Source: JAVBOP01 sp031550405 (lineage in GTDB: Bacteria; Bacteroidota; Ignavibacteria; Kapaibacteriales; UBA2268). Taken from it: DNA of 6,636 bases. Below, piece after piece: positions 1 to 5,801 of this stretch. The notes beneath the pieces are model-generated. The model was not told the DNA's origin. It worked only from the letters and a program-made list of their open reading frames with translations, and did not search any database. The DNA lies in contig JAVBOP010000024.1 in NCBI GenBank assembly GCA_031550405.1, forward strand, positions 1 to 6,636, written 5' to 3'. The stretch's first letter is position 1, and every line of letters starts with the position of its first letter. Position numbers and translations under genes: made by a program.

Positions 1-194
1 TAGTAATATTGCTGTATCTTATCATCGCTCCACACATATTTACCACTCCACTCGACATTCCAATTATTATCTGGTTCATTAAGATCCTGTTTTTCCCCTC
101 CTGGAGCCATTTTAATCTTCATCGTCACTCCATTATCTGTCCTTGTCATTATACGACGACAATATCGAGAAGTTTCATTTTCAGAAAAAAACAT
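1..194 (-). CDS. Open 3' part of lipoprotein locus, partial
   Basis: Minus-strand triplets at positions divisible by three (on plus) are free of stops from 272 down to the window edge. The first ATG is at 192-194, giving 64 visible residues beginning MFFSENETSRYCRRIM and continuing through MAPGGEKQDLNEPDNNW and VEWSGKYVWSDDKIQQYY. The composition (four Trp, many charged residues, no long hydrophobic stretch) is that of a folded extracytoplasmic domain rather than random translation. A gene finder might call this as a separate partial gene, but the open frame extends upstream of the ATG to the C-run at 269-272. I therefore read it as the shifted second half of the lipoprotein gene. The function is unknown and the true end lies outside the window. 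Confidence 0.4.
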   Translation of the reverse strand, partial: MFFSENETSRYCRRIMTRTDNGVTMKIKMAPGGEKQDLNEPDNNWNVEWSGKYVWSDDKIQQYY

Positions 195-218
195 TTCTTC
201 TTCATAAACAGTCTGTTT

Positions 219-249
219 ACTGTCGCTCAATCCTTCATTGAGCGACAGT
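219..249. repeat. Perfect 13-bp inverted repeat, 5-nt loop
   Basis: The arms ACTGTCGCTCAAT (219-231) and ATTGAGCGACAGT (237-249) are exact reverse complements around the loop CCTTC. A second, smaller perfect inverted repeat, AAACAG-T-CTGTTT, directly adjoins it at 206-218. The hairpin lies inside the open second frame of the lipoprotein locus (coding for RLSLNEGLSDS), 10 bases beyond the premature TGA at 260-262. No T-run follows on the minus strand, so it does not look like a standard intrinsic terminator. Confidence 0.8.
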
Positions 250-259
250 CGTGTTCGGT

Positions 260-496
260 TCAAGTGATGGGGTCAAACCACGACAACTCCTTCACAATCC
301 CGTCTTTTTCAACGACTTTCTTCTGCAGGGTCGCAGGGAAAACACCCAAAACGTTGAGCATTTGGTTTATTTCTTTTTGGACTTCGGTGGTTTTCGGGTT
401 GTTCATGTTCACCACATATTCGATTTCGTCTGTCGGCTGATTACTGCTGCATCCAACCAACCCAAAAGAAAGGCTCGCCGCTACAAAACAAGACAT
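260..496 (-). CDS. Small putative lipoprotein (uninterrupted segment)
   Basis: This is the longest intact piece of the disrupted locus: 78 residues from ATG at 494-496 to TGA at 260-262. Residues 1-16 form a hydrophobic stretch ending in the lipobox LVGC, with Cys16 as the expected lipidation site, followed by SSNQPTDE, a typical flexible acidic linker. The rest (EIEYVVNMNNPKTTEVQKEI onward) is soluble and ends in SWFDPIT. As a free-standing gene it is odd: the signal peptide has no positive charge before its hydrophobic core and is very short, and an in-frame TGA lies only two codons upstream of the ATG. Both fit better with the ATG being internal to a longer original gene. No Shine-Dalgarno sequence is visible. 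The family is not recognised; surface lipoprotein is inferred from the lipobox alone. Confidence 0.5.
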   Translation of the reverse strand: MSCFVAASLSFGLVGCSSNQPTDEIEYVVNMNNPKTTEVQKEINQMLNVLGVFPATLQKKVVEKDGIVKELSWFDPIT

Positions 497-656
497 AGCA
501 AGTCATCCGAGCAACTGCATAACAGAAATTTTGCCAAAAACATTAATCATCATATCAAAAATATGGTTATTCATACATCATTTCTATCATTAATTTTTAT
601 TTAGAATACACGGCATACAGTTGCACCCCGCAACTACAGCAACTCATATATTAATG

Positions 657-664
657 CAAATATA
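657..664 (-). promoter_or_regulatory. Putative Bacteroidota-type -7 box (TATATTTG)
   Basis: TATATTTG on the minus strand fits the TAnnTTTG -7 consensus known for the primary sigma factor of Bacteroidota, and the same octamer lies ahead of parA. It is about 105 bases upstream of the candidate lipoprotein start at 553. No clear TTG -33 element is seen at the expected 19-21 base spacing, and AT-rich DNA yields such boxes easily, so the call is tentative. Confidence 0.35.
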
Positions 665-675
665 AGAAAATATTC

Positions 676-696
676 TGAATATTTTTTCATAAAACT
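676..696 (-). repeat. 21-base repeat, left copy
   Basis: Read on minus this begins AGTTTTATGAAAAAATATTC and ends with one further A. It is identical over all 21 bases to plus 5773-5793, so the two copies are inverted relative to each other. It starts 11 bases after the sufS stop codon. Similarity weakens outside the core, with AGCAAG just before it in this copy and CAAGCAAGC before the other. Confidence 0.7.
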
Positions 697-707
697 TGCT
701 ATTGGTG

Positions 708-1925
708 TCAGGCAAACATTTTTATGATTTTCTTGATGGAATTTGCCAAAATCTCAATTTCCTCTTTAGTATTGTAAAATGCCAGCGAGGCACGGGTTGT
801 CGCTGGAATGCCATACCGCTGCATAATTGGCTCGGTGCAGTGGTGTCCGGTTCGAACCGCAATGCCGTCGGCATCCAAAAAAGTGCCAATATCATGCGGA
901 TGTATGCCTTGAAGGATGAATGATATTATGCTTGATTTATGTGGCGATGTGCCTATAATTCTTAGTTCGTTTATTTGGCTTAAGAGCGATGCAGCATATT
1001 CCAGAAGCTCATTTTCATACAGCTGTATATTTTCTAACCCTATGCTTTCAATATATTTAATAGCTTCGCCCAACCCAATCACGCCAGAGATGTTTTGAGT
1101 GCCAGCCTCAAAACGGTACGGCAGAACATTATAGACAGTATCATCAAAAGAAACAGAAAGTATCATATCGCCTCCACCCTGATATGGCGGCATTTTTTCT
1201 AAAATTTCCTTTTTTGCATACAAAAAGCCTGTGCCGGTTGGAGCATACATTTTATGCCCGGAAGCAACGAGAAAATCGCAATCCATCTGCTGCACATCAA
1301 GTTTCAAATGCTGTATCGACTGTGCTGCATCGACCAGAACGGGAATATTGCGCTTGTGAGCTTCAGCAATTATATCGTCAACAGGGTTAATCGTGCCAAG
1401 CGAATTGGAGATATGGGCAATGGAAACAAGCTTGGTTCGAGCCGATAAAAGCCGGATAAAATCCTCCCAAATTATACTTCCATCATCGTCAATAGGGGCA
1501 ACAGTCAACTTTGCGCCGGTACGTTCGCACAGCAGTTGCCAGGGCACTATATTTGAATGATGCTCCATGTGGGATATTAGAATTTCATCGTTCCTGTTTA
1601 TATTCTCAACACCATAAGTCGCTGCAATTAAGTTAATTGCTTCGGTTGCCCCACGCACAAAAACAATTTCATCTCTACTTTTGGCATTGATAAACTGCTG
1701 CACAATATCGCGTGTCTCTTCATATTTTTCGGTAGCTTTCTGGCTCAAATAATGCACGCCACGATGGATATTGCTATTGTATTCGCTATAGTATTCAACG
1801 ATACTGTCGATGACACTTTTGGGCTTTTGCGTAGTTGCTGCATTATCTAAATAAACAAGCGGCTTACCGTGTATTTGCTTTTGCAATATTGGAAAATCTT
1901 TCCTAATCTTATCTATATCAATCAT
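708..1925 (-). CDS. sufS: Cysteine desulfurase SufS
   Basis: A pyridoxal-phosphate enzyme that takes sulfur from L-cysteine, leaving alanine, and hands it as persulfide to the SUF machinery for Fe-S cluster assembly in the cytoplasm. At 405 residues it matches the usual SufS length (about 406). Visible landmarks: N-terminal YLDNAATTQKP (25-35), the MEHHSN motif with His122/His123 near the cofactor, VLVDAAQSIQH with Asp199 and Gln202 contacting the PLP ring, SGHKMYAPTGTG with Lys225 as the PLP Schiff-base lysine, and RTGHHCTEP with Cys363 as the catalytic cysteine. The short RTGHHC loop and overall length mark group II (SufS/CsdA) rather than IscS/NifS. The start ATG (1923-1925) sits exactly where the family begins; no Shine-Dalgarno sequence precedes it. 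It follows nuoG by 26 bases. No sufBCD, sufE or sufU is visible, so its partners must be encoded elsewhere. SufS is much more likely than selenocysteine lyase, but residues alone cannot exclude dual use. Confidence 0.95.
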   Translation of the reverse strand: MIDIDKIRKDFPILQKQIHGKPLVYLDNAATTQKPKSVIDSIVEYYSEYNSNIHRGVHYLSQKATEKYEETRDIVQQFINAKSRDEIVFVRGATEAINLIAATYGVENINRNDEILISHMEHHSNIVPWQLLCERTGAKLTVAPIDDDGSIIWEDFIRLLSARTKLVSIAHISNSLGTINPVDDIIAEAHKRNIPVLVDAAQSIQHLKLDVQQMDCDFLVASGHKMYAPTGTGFLYAKKEILEKMPPYQGGGDMILSVSFDDTVYNVLPYRFEAGTQNISGVIGLGEAIKYIESIGLENIQLYENELLEYAASLLSQINELRIIGTSPHKSSIISFILQGIHPHDIGTFLDADGIAVRTGHHCTEPIMQRYGIPATTRASLAFYNTKEEIEILANSIKKIIKMFA

Positions 1926-1951
1926 TTATAGTGGAAGTAAGTAATTATACC

Positions 1952-3700
1952 TTATGGTCGCATTTTATTTGCATGATATGGGGCTATTATTTCATCTGGA
2001 TTTGATGCCTTGCCAAGCGTAACACCTTGATATTTATCAAGTAAATCATAAGACATTCCTGCATAATTAGAATTTTTCTTAGCAATATCTAAAAATATCT
2101 GTTCCGCAGTTTTAAATTCGCACGAATTATTAATTTTTTTTAATAATTCTCGAATTATTTGCCAACTTGCCCATACATTTTCACGACTTTCATGCTGATT
2201 CCATTTGTCATTATGAGAACCAAAGACGTCAAGCCTGCTCATGTACGAATTATGAGGCAACATAGAGCGAACCTTTGTAGTAGTTAATGCAGGCACGAAA
2301 TGTTGCACCCGTTTGTCGGTATTGGTAAATGTGCCTTCATATTCTGCGTAAGTTGCTGCAGGAAATAATACATCTGCATGTTTTGCAGCAGCAGATTTGT
2401 TGAACGTATGTAATATCACAAATTTTAATTTAGGCAATGCGGACATCAAATCCTGTGTAAATTCAAAATTTTCATCAAGAATATATAAGCATTTTATATC
2501 TTCAGAATTAATTTGTGATATTAATTGAGACTGATTAATTGCTGTAATACCTAATGATTCAACACCGTTACGATTAGGGCTTCTGTCGTTTTGCTTTAAA
2601 AATTTATCGCCAAAATTGGTATCATTTCGATAAATAAAATTAATTTTTGCTTTCATACTACTTGCAAGCAGCAAAAGCATATAATTGTTTTCATTAGATG
2701 AAAGCGGCGATGCAAGAAATTGTATCTCATTAGGTTTAAATGACTTAATGCTTTTAGCTGCTGCATCAACAGCTTCTGATAGTGTGCAATTGTTTTGATT
2801 TATTTGCGGATATAAAATGCGGTTCTCATTAACAAATTTATACTGATTTATACGCCCAAAATCACACATATAAAACTTATTAACATATTGATTTTCACGA
2901 GGTTCAAGCCTTAAAATCTCATTATTTCGTACGCCGATTTTTATATTGCAGCCCTTTGCACAGCCCGGACAAATCGAATCATTAAAACTCATTTCCCAAA
3001 CACGCGCTTTGAACCGAAAATCCTTGCTGGTCAAAGCTCCAACAGGACAGCTATCTATGATATTCATAGAATATTCATTCTGAATTTTGGCATCATCAAA
3101 GCGTTCAATTCGCACTTTATCGCCTCGATTTATGAAAGTCAAAATATCTTCGTTCGCAATTTCTTTAGTGAATCGGATGCAGCGAGAGCAGGAAATACAC
3201 CGTTCGGCATCATACATTACCTTGTCGTTCCAATCAATTCGCTTTGGATTGGGATTCTTATTTTCCTCAAAACGACTCTCGCCAGCCGAGTGATTAAACG
3301 AATATTCCTGCAATTTACATTGCCCTGCTTCATCGCAAATTGGGCAATCAAGCGGATGATTTATAAGCAAAAACTCCATAACTGCTTCTTGGGCTTTGAC
3401 TGCTTTTGATGATTTTGTCAAAACATGCATTTCATCGCTAACTATAGTATTACATGCTATTTGCAGCTTTGGCATATAACCAATTATTAAATTATTTTCA
3501 TCATCTTTAGCAAAACTCCCATCAGGATTTCGTTTAGGCGTTCCGATTTCAACGAGACACATTCTGCAATTTCCGGCTACAGAAAGCTCAGGATGCCAGC
3601 AAAAATGAGGTATTTCGAGTCCATTTCTAAAAGCAGCAGCAATTATAGTTTCGCCATTTTTTGCTTCAATTTTTTTATCATCAATATAAATAGTAGGCAT
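1952..3700 (-). CDS. nuoG: NADH-quinone oxidoreductase subunit G (short NuoG)
   Basis: Iron-sulfur subunit of the peripheral arm of respiratory complex I, passing electrons from NADH-oxidising NuoF/NuoE toward the quinone site. Cluster ligands appear in family order: an N-terminal 2Fe-2S ferredoxin domain (Cys34, Cys45, Cys48, Cys83); the His-Cys3 4Fe-4S site in NHPLDCPICDEAGQC (His115, Cys119, Cys122, Cys128); a 4Fe-4S site in CISCSRC with a later CPVGA (Cys168, Cys171, Cys174, Cys218); and CPGCAKGC plus a later Cys (Cys244, Cys247, Cys251, Cys279), the extra 4Fe-4S site of molybdopterin-oxidoreductase-like domains. From about 300 on is a reduced molybdopterin-fold domain containing HADVLFPAATYAEYEGTF and NTDKRVQHF, typical of NuoG. 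At 582 residues it is shorter than E. coli NuoG (about 908) or the roughly 690-residue alphaproteobacterial form, mainly at the C-terminus. No other nuo gene is adjacent; gmk is 67 bases upstream and sufS 26 bases downstream. A soluble hydrogenase or formate dehydrogenase subunit is a less likely alternative. Confidence 0.88.
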   Translation of the reverse strand: MPTIYIDDKKIEAKNGETIIAAAFRNGLEIPHFCWHPELSVAGNCRMCLVEIGTPKRNPDGSFAKDDENNLIIGYMPKLQIACNTIVSDEMHVLTKSSKAVKAQEAVMEFLLINHPLDCPICDEAGQCKLQEYSFNHSAGESRFEENKNPNPKRIDWNDKVMYDAERCISCSRCIRFTKEIANEDILTFINRGDKVRIERFDDAKIQNEYSMNIIDSCPVGALTSKDFRFKARVWEMSFNDSICPGCAKGCNIKIGVRNNEILRLEPRENQYVNKFYMCDFGRINQYKFVNENRILYPQINQNNCTLSEAVDAAAKSIKSFKPNEIQFLASPLSSNENNYMLLLLASSMKAKINFIYRNDTNFGDKFLKQNDRSPNRNGVESLGITAINQSQLISQINSEDIKCLYILDENFEFTQDLMSALPKLKFVILHTFNKSAAAKHADVLFPAATYAEYEGTFTNTDKRVQHFVPALTTTKVRSMLPHNSYMSRLDVFGSHNDKWNQHESRENVWASWQIIRELLKKINNSCEFKTAEQIFLDIAKKNSNYAGMSYDLLDKYQGVTLGKASNPDEIIAPYHANKMRP

Positions 3701-3766
3701 AGTTTTCCATTCAAAGAGATATCTTTAATAACATGTATCTTATAGCTATTCGCATAATTCGATAGA

Positions 3767-3782
3767 TTTATGAATATTTTTT
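3767..3782 (-). repeat. 16-base partial copy of the repeat at the gmk stop
   Basis: Minus-strand AAAAAATATTCATAAA is identical to plus 5782-5797, the second half of the right repeat copy and its hairpin. Here it overlaps the end of gmk, encoding the final KKYS and stop. Because it is nearly pure A/T and partly coding, chance or convergence is quite possible. Confidence 0.35.
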
Positions 3783-4331
3783 AATAATTTTGTCTATTTC
3801 TCTTAATGCGTCGTTTAAATTATCGTTTAAAATGATATAGTCAAAATTTTGGCTCATTTCTATTTCCATTTTTGCTCGAGCGATACGCTTTTTTACTTGC
3901 TCTTCTGTTTCAGTTTGCCGATTTCGCAGCCGATTTTCTAATATTTCAATAGACGGAGGATTAAGAAAAATTAATATTGCATTGTTGGGATAATATTTTT
4001 TTATTGAATATGCACCTTTTACATCAATATCAAAAAGCAATTTTTCACTGTTAAGCAAGGCAGTTTCCACTTCCGATTTTAATGTTCCGTAATAATTTCC
4101 AAAAATTTCCTCATATTCCACAAATTCATCATTTTTCACTTTTTTCAAAAATTCATCTTTGGTAACAAAATGATAATGTTCTCCATCAGCTTCATCACTG
4201 CGTTTGGTTCGAGTTGTTGTGGATATGGAGAATTTAAATTCAGGGAAATTTGCCAAAATATATTTTGAAACAACTGATTTTCCGCCGCCGCTTGGTGCTG
4301 AAATTACAATAATATTTTTAGCGTTATTCAT
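3768..4331 (-). CDS. gmk: Guanylate kinase
   Basis: Phosphorylates GMP to GDP with ATP, an essential cytoplasmic step in guanine nucleotide supply. At 187 residues it is of normal bacterial length. Visible landmarks: the P-loop SAPSGGGKS (11-19, Lys18 and Ser19); the GMP-binding region FSISTTTRTKRSDEADGEHY (34-53), matching the family pattern of S-TTR-PR-E-DG-Y with Thr in place of the usual Pro after Arg41; VEYEEIFGNYYGT (71-83), which contacts the guanine base; FDIDVKGA (100-107), the Walker B-like strand; and a lid helix ENRLRNRQTETEEQVKKRIA (132-151) with its conserved arginines. The ATG at 4329-4331 begins 10 residues before the P-loop strand, as expected. No Shine-Dalgarno sequence is seen; the 48-base gap upstream is nearly pure A/T with palindromic runs. 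Its last codons overlap a 16-base partial copy of the intergenic repeat. Confidence 0.95.
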   Translation of the reverse strand: MNNAKNIIVISAPSGGGKSVVSKYILANFPEFKFSISTTTRTKRSDEADGEHYHFVTKDEFLKKVKNDEFVEYEEIFGNYYGTLKSEVETALLNSEKLLFDIDVKGAYSIKKYYPNNAILIFLNPPSIEILENRLRNRQTETEEQVKKRIARAKMEIEMSQNFDYIILNDNLNDALREIDKIIKKYS

Positions 4332-4379
4332 GATTGTAAAAAATTAATTTTTATTAATAAATCTGCATAGTATAATTTA

Positions 4380-4850
4380 TTATTTTATAGATACATGTAT
4401 TTCTGGTTCTGCATTTTCTATATAAAAATCTATATCGCCTGCACGTTCACCAAATTTTTCATAATCGATAAAATATGCCCGCTCAATAGTATTATCCATC
4501 CGAACCTCTTTCCATAACTCAATCAAGCAATCTGGCAATTTACCAGAAGTTTTATAACATTTACTTTTGAATTCAGGAATGTGTTTTGCGACACAGCCTT
4601 TAGGAATTTGTTCTATAGAATTGACGCGGCACCCTATGACAGCCGTGAACGAACCATCATTAGCATAGTCCATATAGACACAATAAACCTCTGTACTGAC
4701 TTTATTAGGCAAAATATTTATAATATCACGCACCATAAATTTCCCCCATAAAGTACTCATATCGTTTGCGGCATTTTCCGGCACATTTGATACACGCATT
4801 TCAACGCCGATAATATCAAATGAATTAGAATCTATTATCTCATAATTCAT
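4380..4850 (-). CDS. GyrI-like / AraC effector-binding domain protein
   Basis: A 156-residue stand-alone protein of the small-molecule-binding fold found at the C-terminus of AraC-type regulators (Rob, BmrR), in GyrI/SbmC and in the integron-encoded Cass2. Family landmarks: MSTLWGKFM (31-39), ILPNKV (46-51), YCVYMDY (56-62), FTAVIGCRVNS (68-78), IPKGCVAKHIPEFKSKCYKT (82-101), LIELWKEV (109-116) and FIDYEKFGER with Glu131 or Glu135 in the region where the family keeps a ligand-facing acid, ending in a strand EIHVSIK. There is no helix-turn-helix, signal peptide or membrane segment, so it is probably a cytoplasmic ligand-binding protein or sensor partner rather than a DNA-binding regulator by itself. 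The start is 23 bases after parA and fits the family's N-terminus (YEIIDSNSFDIIGVEMRVS). The ligand cannot be deduced, and the link to parA or gmk is positional only. Confidence 0.8.
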   Translation of the reverse strand: MNYEIIDSNSFDIIGVEMRVSNVPENAANDMSTLWGKFMVRDIINILPNKVSTEVYCVYMDYANDGSFTAVIGCRVNSIEQIPKGCVAKHIPEFKSKCYKTSGKLPDCLIELWKEVRMDNTIERAYFIDYEKFGERAGDIDFYIENAEPEIHVSIK

Positions 4851-4873
4851 AATTTTGTCTTTAGTTAGTTAAA

Positions 4874-5641
4874 TTAATTTTTCGAATTGCTTATTATTTC
4901 TTTGGCAAGTTCCATATAATTCGTAGCGCCGGAGCACAACGCATCGTATAATATAACAGGCATGCCATGGCTTGGAGATTCTGCCAATCTCACATTGCGA
5001 TGGATTACGGTTTTAAAAACCTTATCCTTAAAATGGCTTTTGACTTCTTCAACAACCTGCGACGATAAGCGCAGCCGCGAATCAAACATTGTCAAAAGAA
5101 CACCCTCAATATCAAGATTAGGATTAATATGCTGGCGAACTATCGAGATGGTATTCAGCAGCTGTCCAAGCCCTTCCAAAGCATAATATTCGCATTGCAC
5201 AGGTATTAAAACGGAATGAGCCGCTGACAGCGCATTGAGTGTTAGCAAGCCCAAAGAAGGAGGGCAATCGATAAAAATATATTCATAATCATTTGCAACC
5301 TGATCTAAAACATGCTTTAACACCAAATCGCGATTCTCAAAATTAACCATTTCTATCTCAGCCCCAACCAGATTTATGTGCGATGGCAGCAAAGATAAAT
5401 TCGGCATTTCAGTTGCAAGTACCGCCTCTTTTGCAGGGATATTATTGACCATTACCTCATAAACTGTCCTGTCCAAAGTAGCAATGTCAATTCCCACGCC
5501 CGACGAAGCATTAGCCTGCGGGTCAATATCAACAAGCAGCACATTTTTATCGCTTGCCGCCAACGAAGCAGACAGATTAATTGAAGTTGTTGTCTTGCCA
5601 ACTCCGCCTTTCTGATTAGAAATAGTTATTATTTTAGCCAT
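4874..5641 (-). CDS. parA: Chromosome partitioning ATPase ParA/Soj
   Basis: A deviant Walker-type ATPase that binds the nucleoid non-specifically as an ATP dimer and, with ParB bound at parS, moves chromosome origins apart. I start it at ATG 5639-5641, giving 255 residues, the usual Soj length, beginning MAKIITISNQKGGVGKTT. An upstream in-frame ATG at 5770 would add 43 residues unlike the family and would include the probable promoter. Landmarks: deviant Walker A KGGVGKTT (11-18, signature Lys11 and Lys16), Walker A' LLVDIDPQANAS (35-46, Asp38/Asp40), Walker B YIFIDCPPS (121-129, Asp125), TMFDSRLRLSSQVVEEV (184-200) and NVRLAESPSHG (216-226) near the dimer and DNA-binding surfaces. No amphipathic N-terminal extension of MinD or helix-turn-helix of plasmid ParA type is present. 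The expected parB does not follow; the next gene is the effector-binding protein, and no parS-like TGTTTCACGTGAAACA site was noticed in the window. Confidence 0.93.
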   Translation of the reverse strand: MAKIITISNQKGGVGKTTTSINLSASLAASDKNVLLVDIDPQANASSGVGIDIATLDRTVYEVMVNNIPAKEAVLATEMPNLSLLPSHINLVGAEIEMVNFENRDLVLKHVLDQVANDYEYIFIDCPPSLGLLTLNALSAAHSVLIPVQCEYYALEGLGQLLNTISIVRQHINPNLDIEGVLLTMFDSRLRLSSQVVEEVKSHFKDKVFKTVIHRNVRLAESPSHGMPVILYDALCSGATNYMELAKEIISNSKN

Positions 5642-5705
5642 AATCTTAATTCTTATTTCTGAGAAACAGCCTGTATTTTTTGCAACAACCTGCAAAAATA
5701 CCTTA

Positions 5706-5736
5706 CAAATATACAACAAAAAGAGAAATATTTGAA
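5706..5736 (-). promoter_or_regulatory. Putative parA promoter (TATATTTG -7 box)
   Basis: TATATTTG on minus (5706-5713) matches the Bacteroidota TAnnTTTG -7 consensus. Twenty bases upstream is GTTC, with TTC at 5734-5736, an imperfect version of the -33 TTG element at the right spacing. Transcription would begin near 5700, leaving a leader of about 60 bases before the ParA ATG at 5641. The box lies between the gpmI terminator and parA, where a promoter for the parA-to-sufS series is needed. Confidence 0.5.
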
Positions 5737-5772
5737 CATAATTCTCTTTCTTCACAACCATAACAAGCAAGC

Positions 5773-5793
5773 AGTTTTATGAAAAAATATTCA
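5773..5793 (+). repeat. 21-base repeat, right copy, within a hairpin
   Basis: Plus-strand sequence begins AGTTTTATGAAAAAATATTC and ends with A, identical to minus 676-696. In this copy its last 19 bases form most of a 24-base inverted repeat, TTTTATGAA (5775-5783) - six-base spacer - TTCATAAAA (5790-5798), a 9-bp perfect AT stem. It lies between the gpmI terminator and the parA promoter. It reads as a five-residue ORF (MKKYS), surely meaningless as a gene. Confidence 0.7.
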
Positions 5794-5801
5794 TAAAATA
5801 T

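Larger units (their letters stand above)
1..553 (-). pseudogene. Disrupted lipoprotein gene, partial at left edge
   Basis: Seen: one reading can be followed on the minus strand from ATG at 551-553 (alternatives 572-574 and 548-550) to the window edge if two lesions are ignored. The first is an in-frame TGA at 503-505, between an N-terminal stretch containing GKISVMQLLG and the following LAMSCFVAASLSFGLVGC. The second is at the C-run at 269-272 (GGGG on plus): with five Cs instead of four, the frame ending WFDPIT would continue as WFDPHHLNRTRL. The continuation stays open for 90 codons to the edge and is hydrophilic, rich in W, Y, D, E, K and N, as in a secreted domain. The repaired N-terminus has a basic residue, a hydrophobic core and a lipobox (LVGC followed by SSN), so the product would be a lipid-anchored envelope protein of unknown function. 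Inferred: a decaying gene. Sequencing or assembly error, especially in the C-run, is the main alternative. I recognise no family. Confidence 0.6.
554..707. other. Intergenic region between sufS and lipoprotein locus
   Basis: No convincing gene is seen here. The region holds a copy of the 21-base repeat (676-696), an overlapping AT-rich inverted repeat (AAAATATTC-T-GAATATTTT, 667-685, just downstream of the sufS stop), a TATATTTG box on minus (657-664), and a small 6-bp inverted repeat AGTTGC-ACCCC-GCAACT (619-635). GCAACT occurs once more at 639-644. The 667-685 hairpin could weakly terminate sufS transcription, but it has no GC core. Confidence 0.5.

Noticed and set aside
219..249. The 13-bp inverted repeat as an intrinsic terminator of the short lipoprotein ORF
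   Set aside because: The minus strand after the stem reads AAACAGACTGTTTATG with no U-run, and the hairpin lies in an open frame that continues well past it.
9..440. 143-codon plus-strand open frame and the overlapping 251-604 frame
   Set aside because: Both are antisense to the minus-strand lipoprotein locus; the translations are rich in S, F, H and I without domain features, as expected of reverse-strand shadows.
503..505. UGA recoding (Trp, Gly or selenocysteine) to explain the in-frame TGA
   Set aside because: sufS ends with TGA at its normal family C-terminus and Trp is encoded by TGG (for example in the VPWQ of SufS), so UGA acts as stop here; no selenocysteine context is evident.
696..1448. 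Several plus-strand open frames within sufS
   Set aside because: They lie antisense to a fully conserved SufS coding sequence and show no family motifs.
4339..4361. Palindromic AT runs (AAAAATTAATTTTT and TTTATTAATAAA) upstream of gmk
   Set aside because: They are low-complexity A/T sequence where palindromes are common, with no GC core or conserved operator pattern.
4861..4872. Short tandem TTAG repeat between the effector-binding gene and parA
   Set aside because: It is only about three 4-base units in a 23-base gap, too short to be meaningful.
5642..5770. 43-residue N-terminal extension of ParA with a hydrophobic stretch (IFLFLLYICKVFL)
   Set aside because: It looks like a membrane segment, but ParA/Soj begins at MAKIITISNQKGG, and the extension overlaps the likely promoter and leader.
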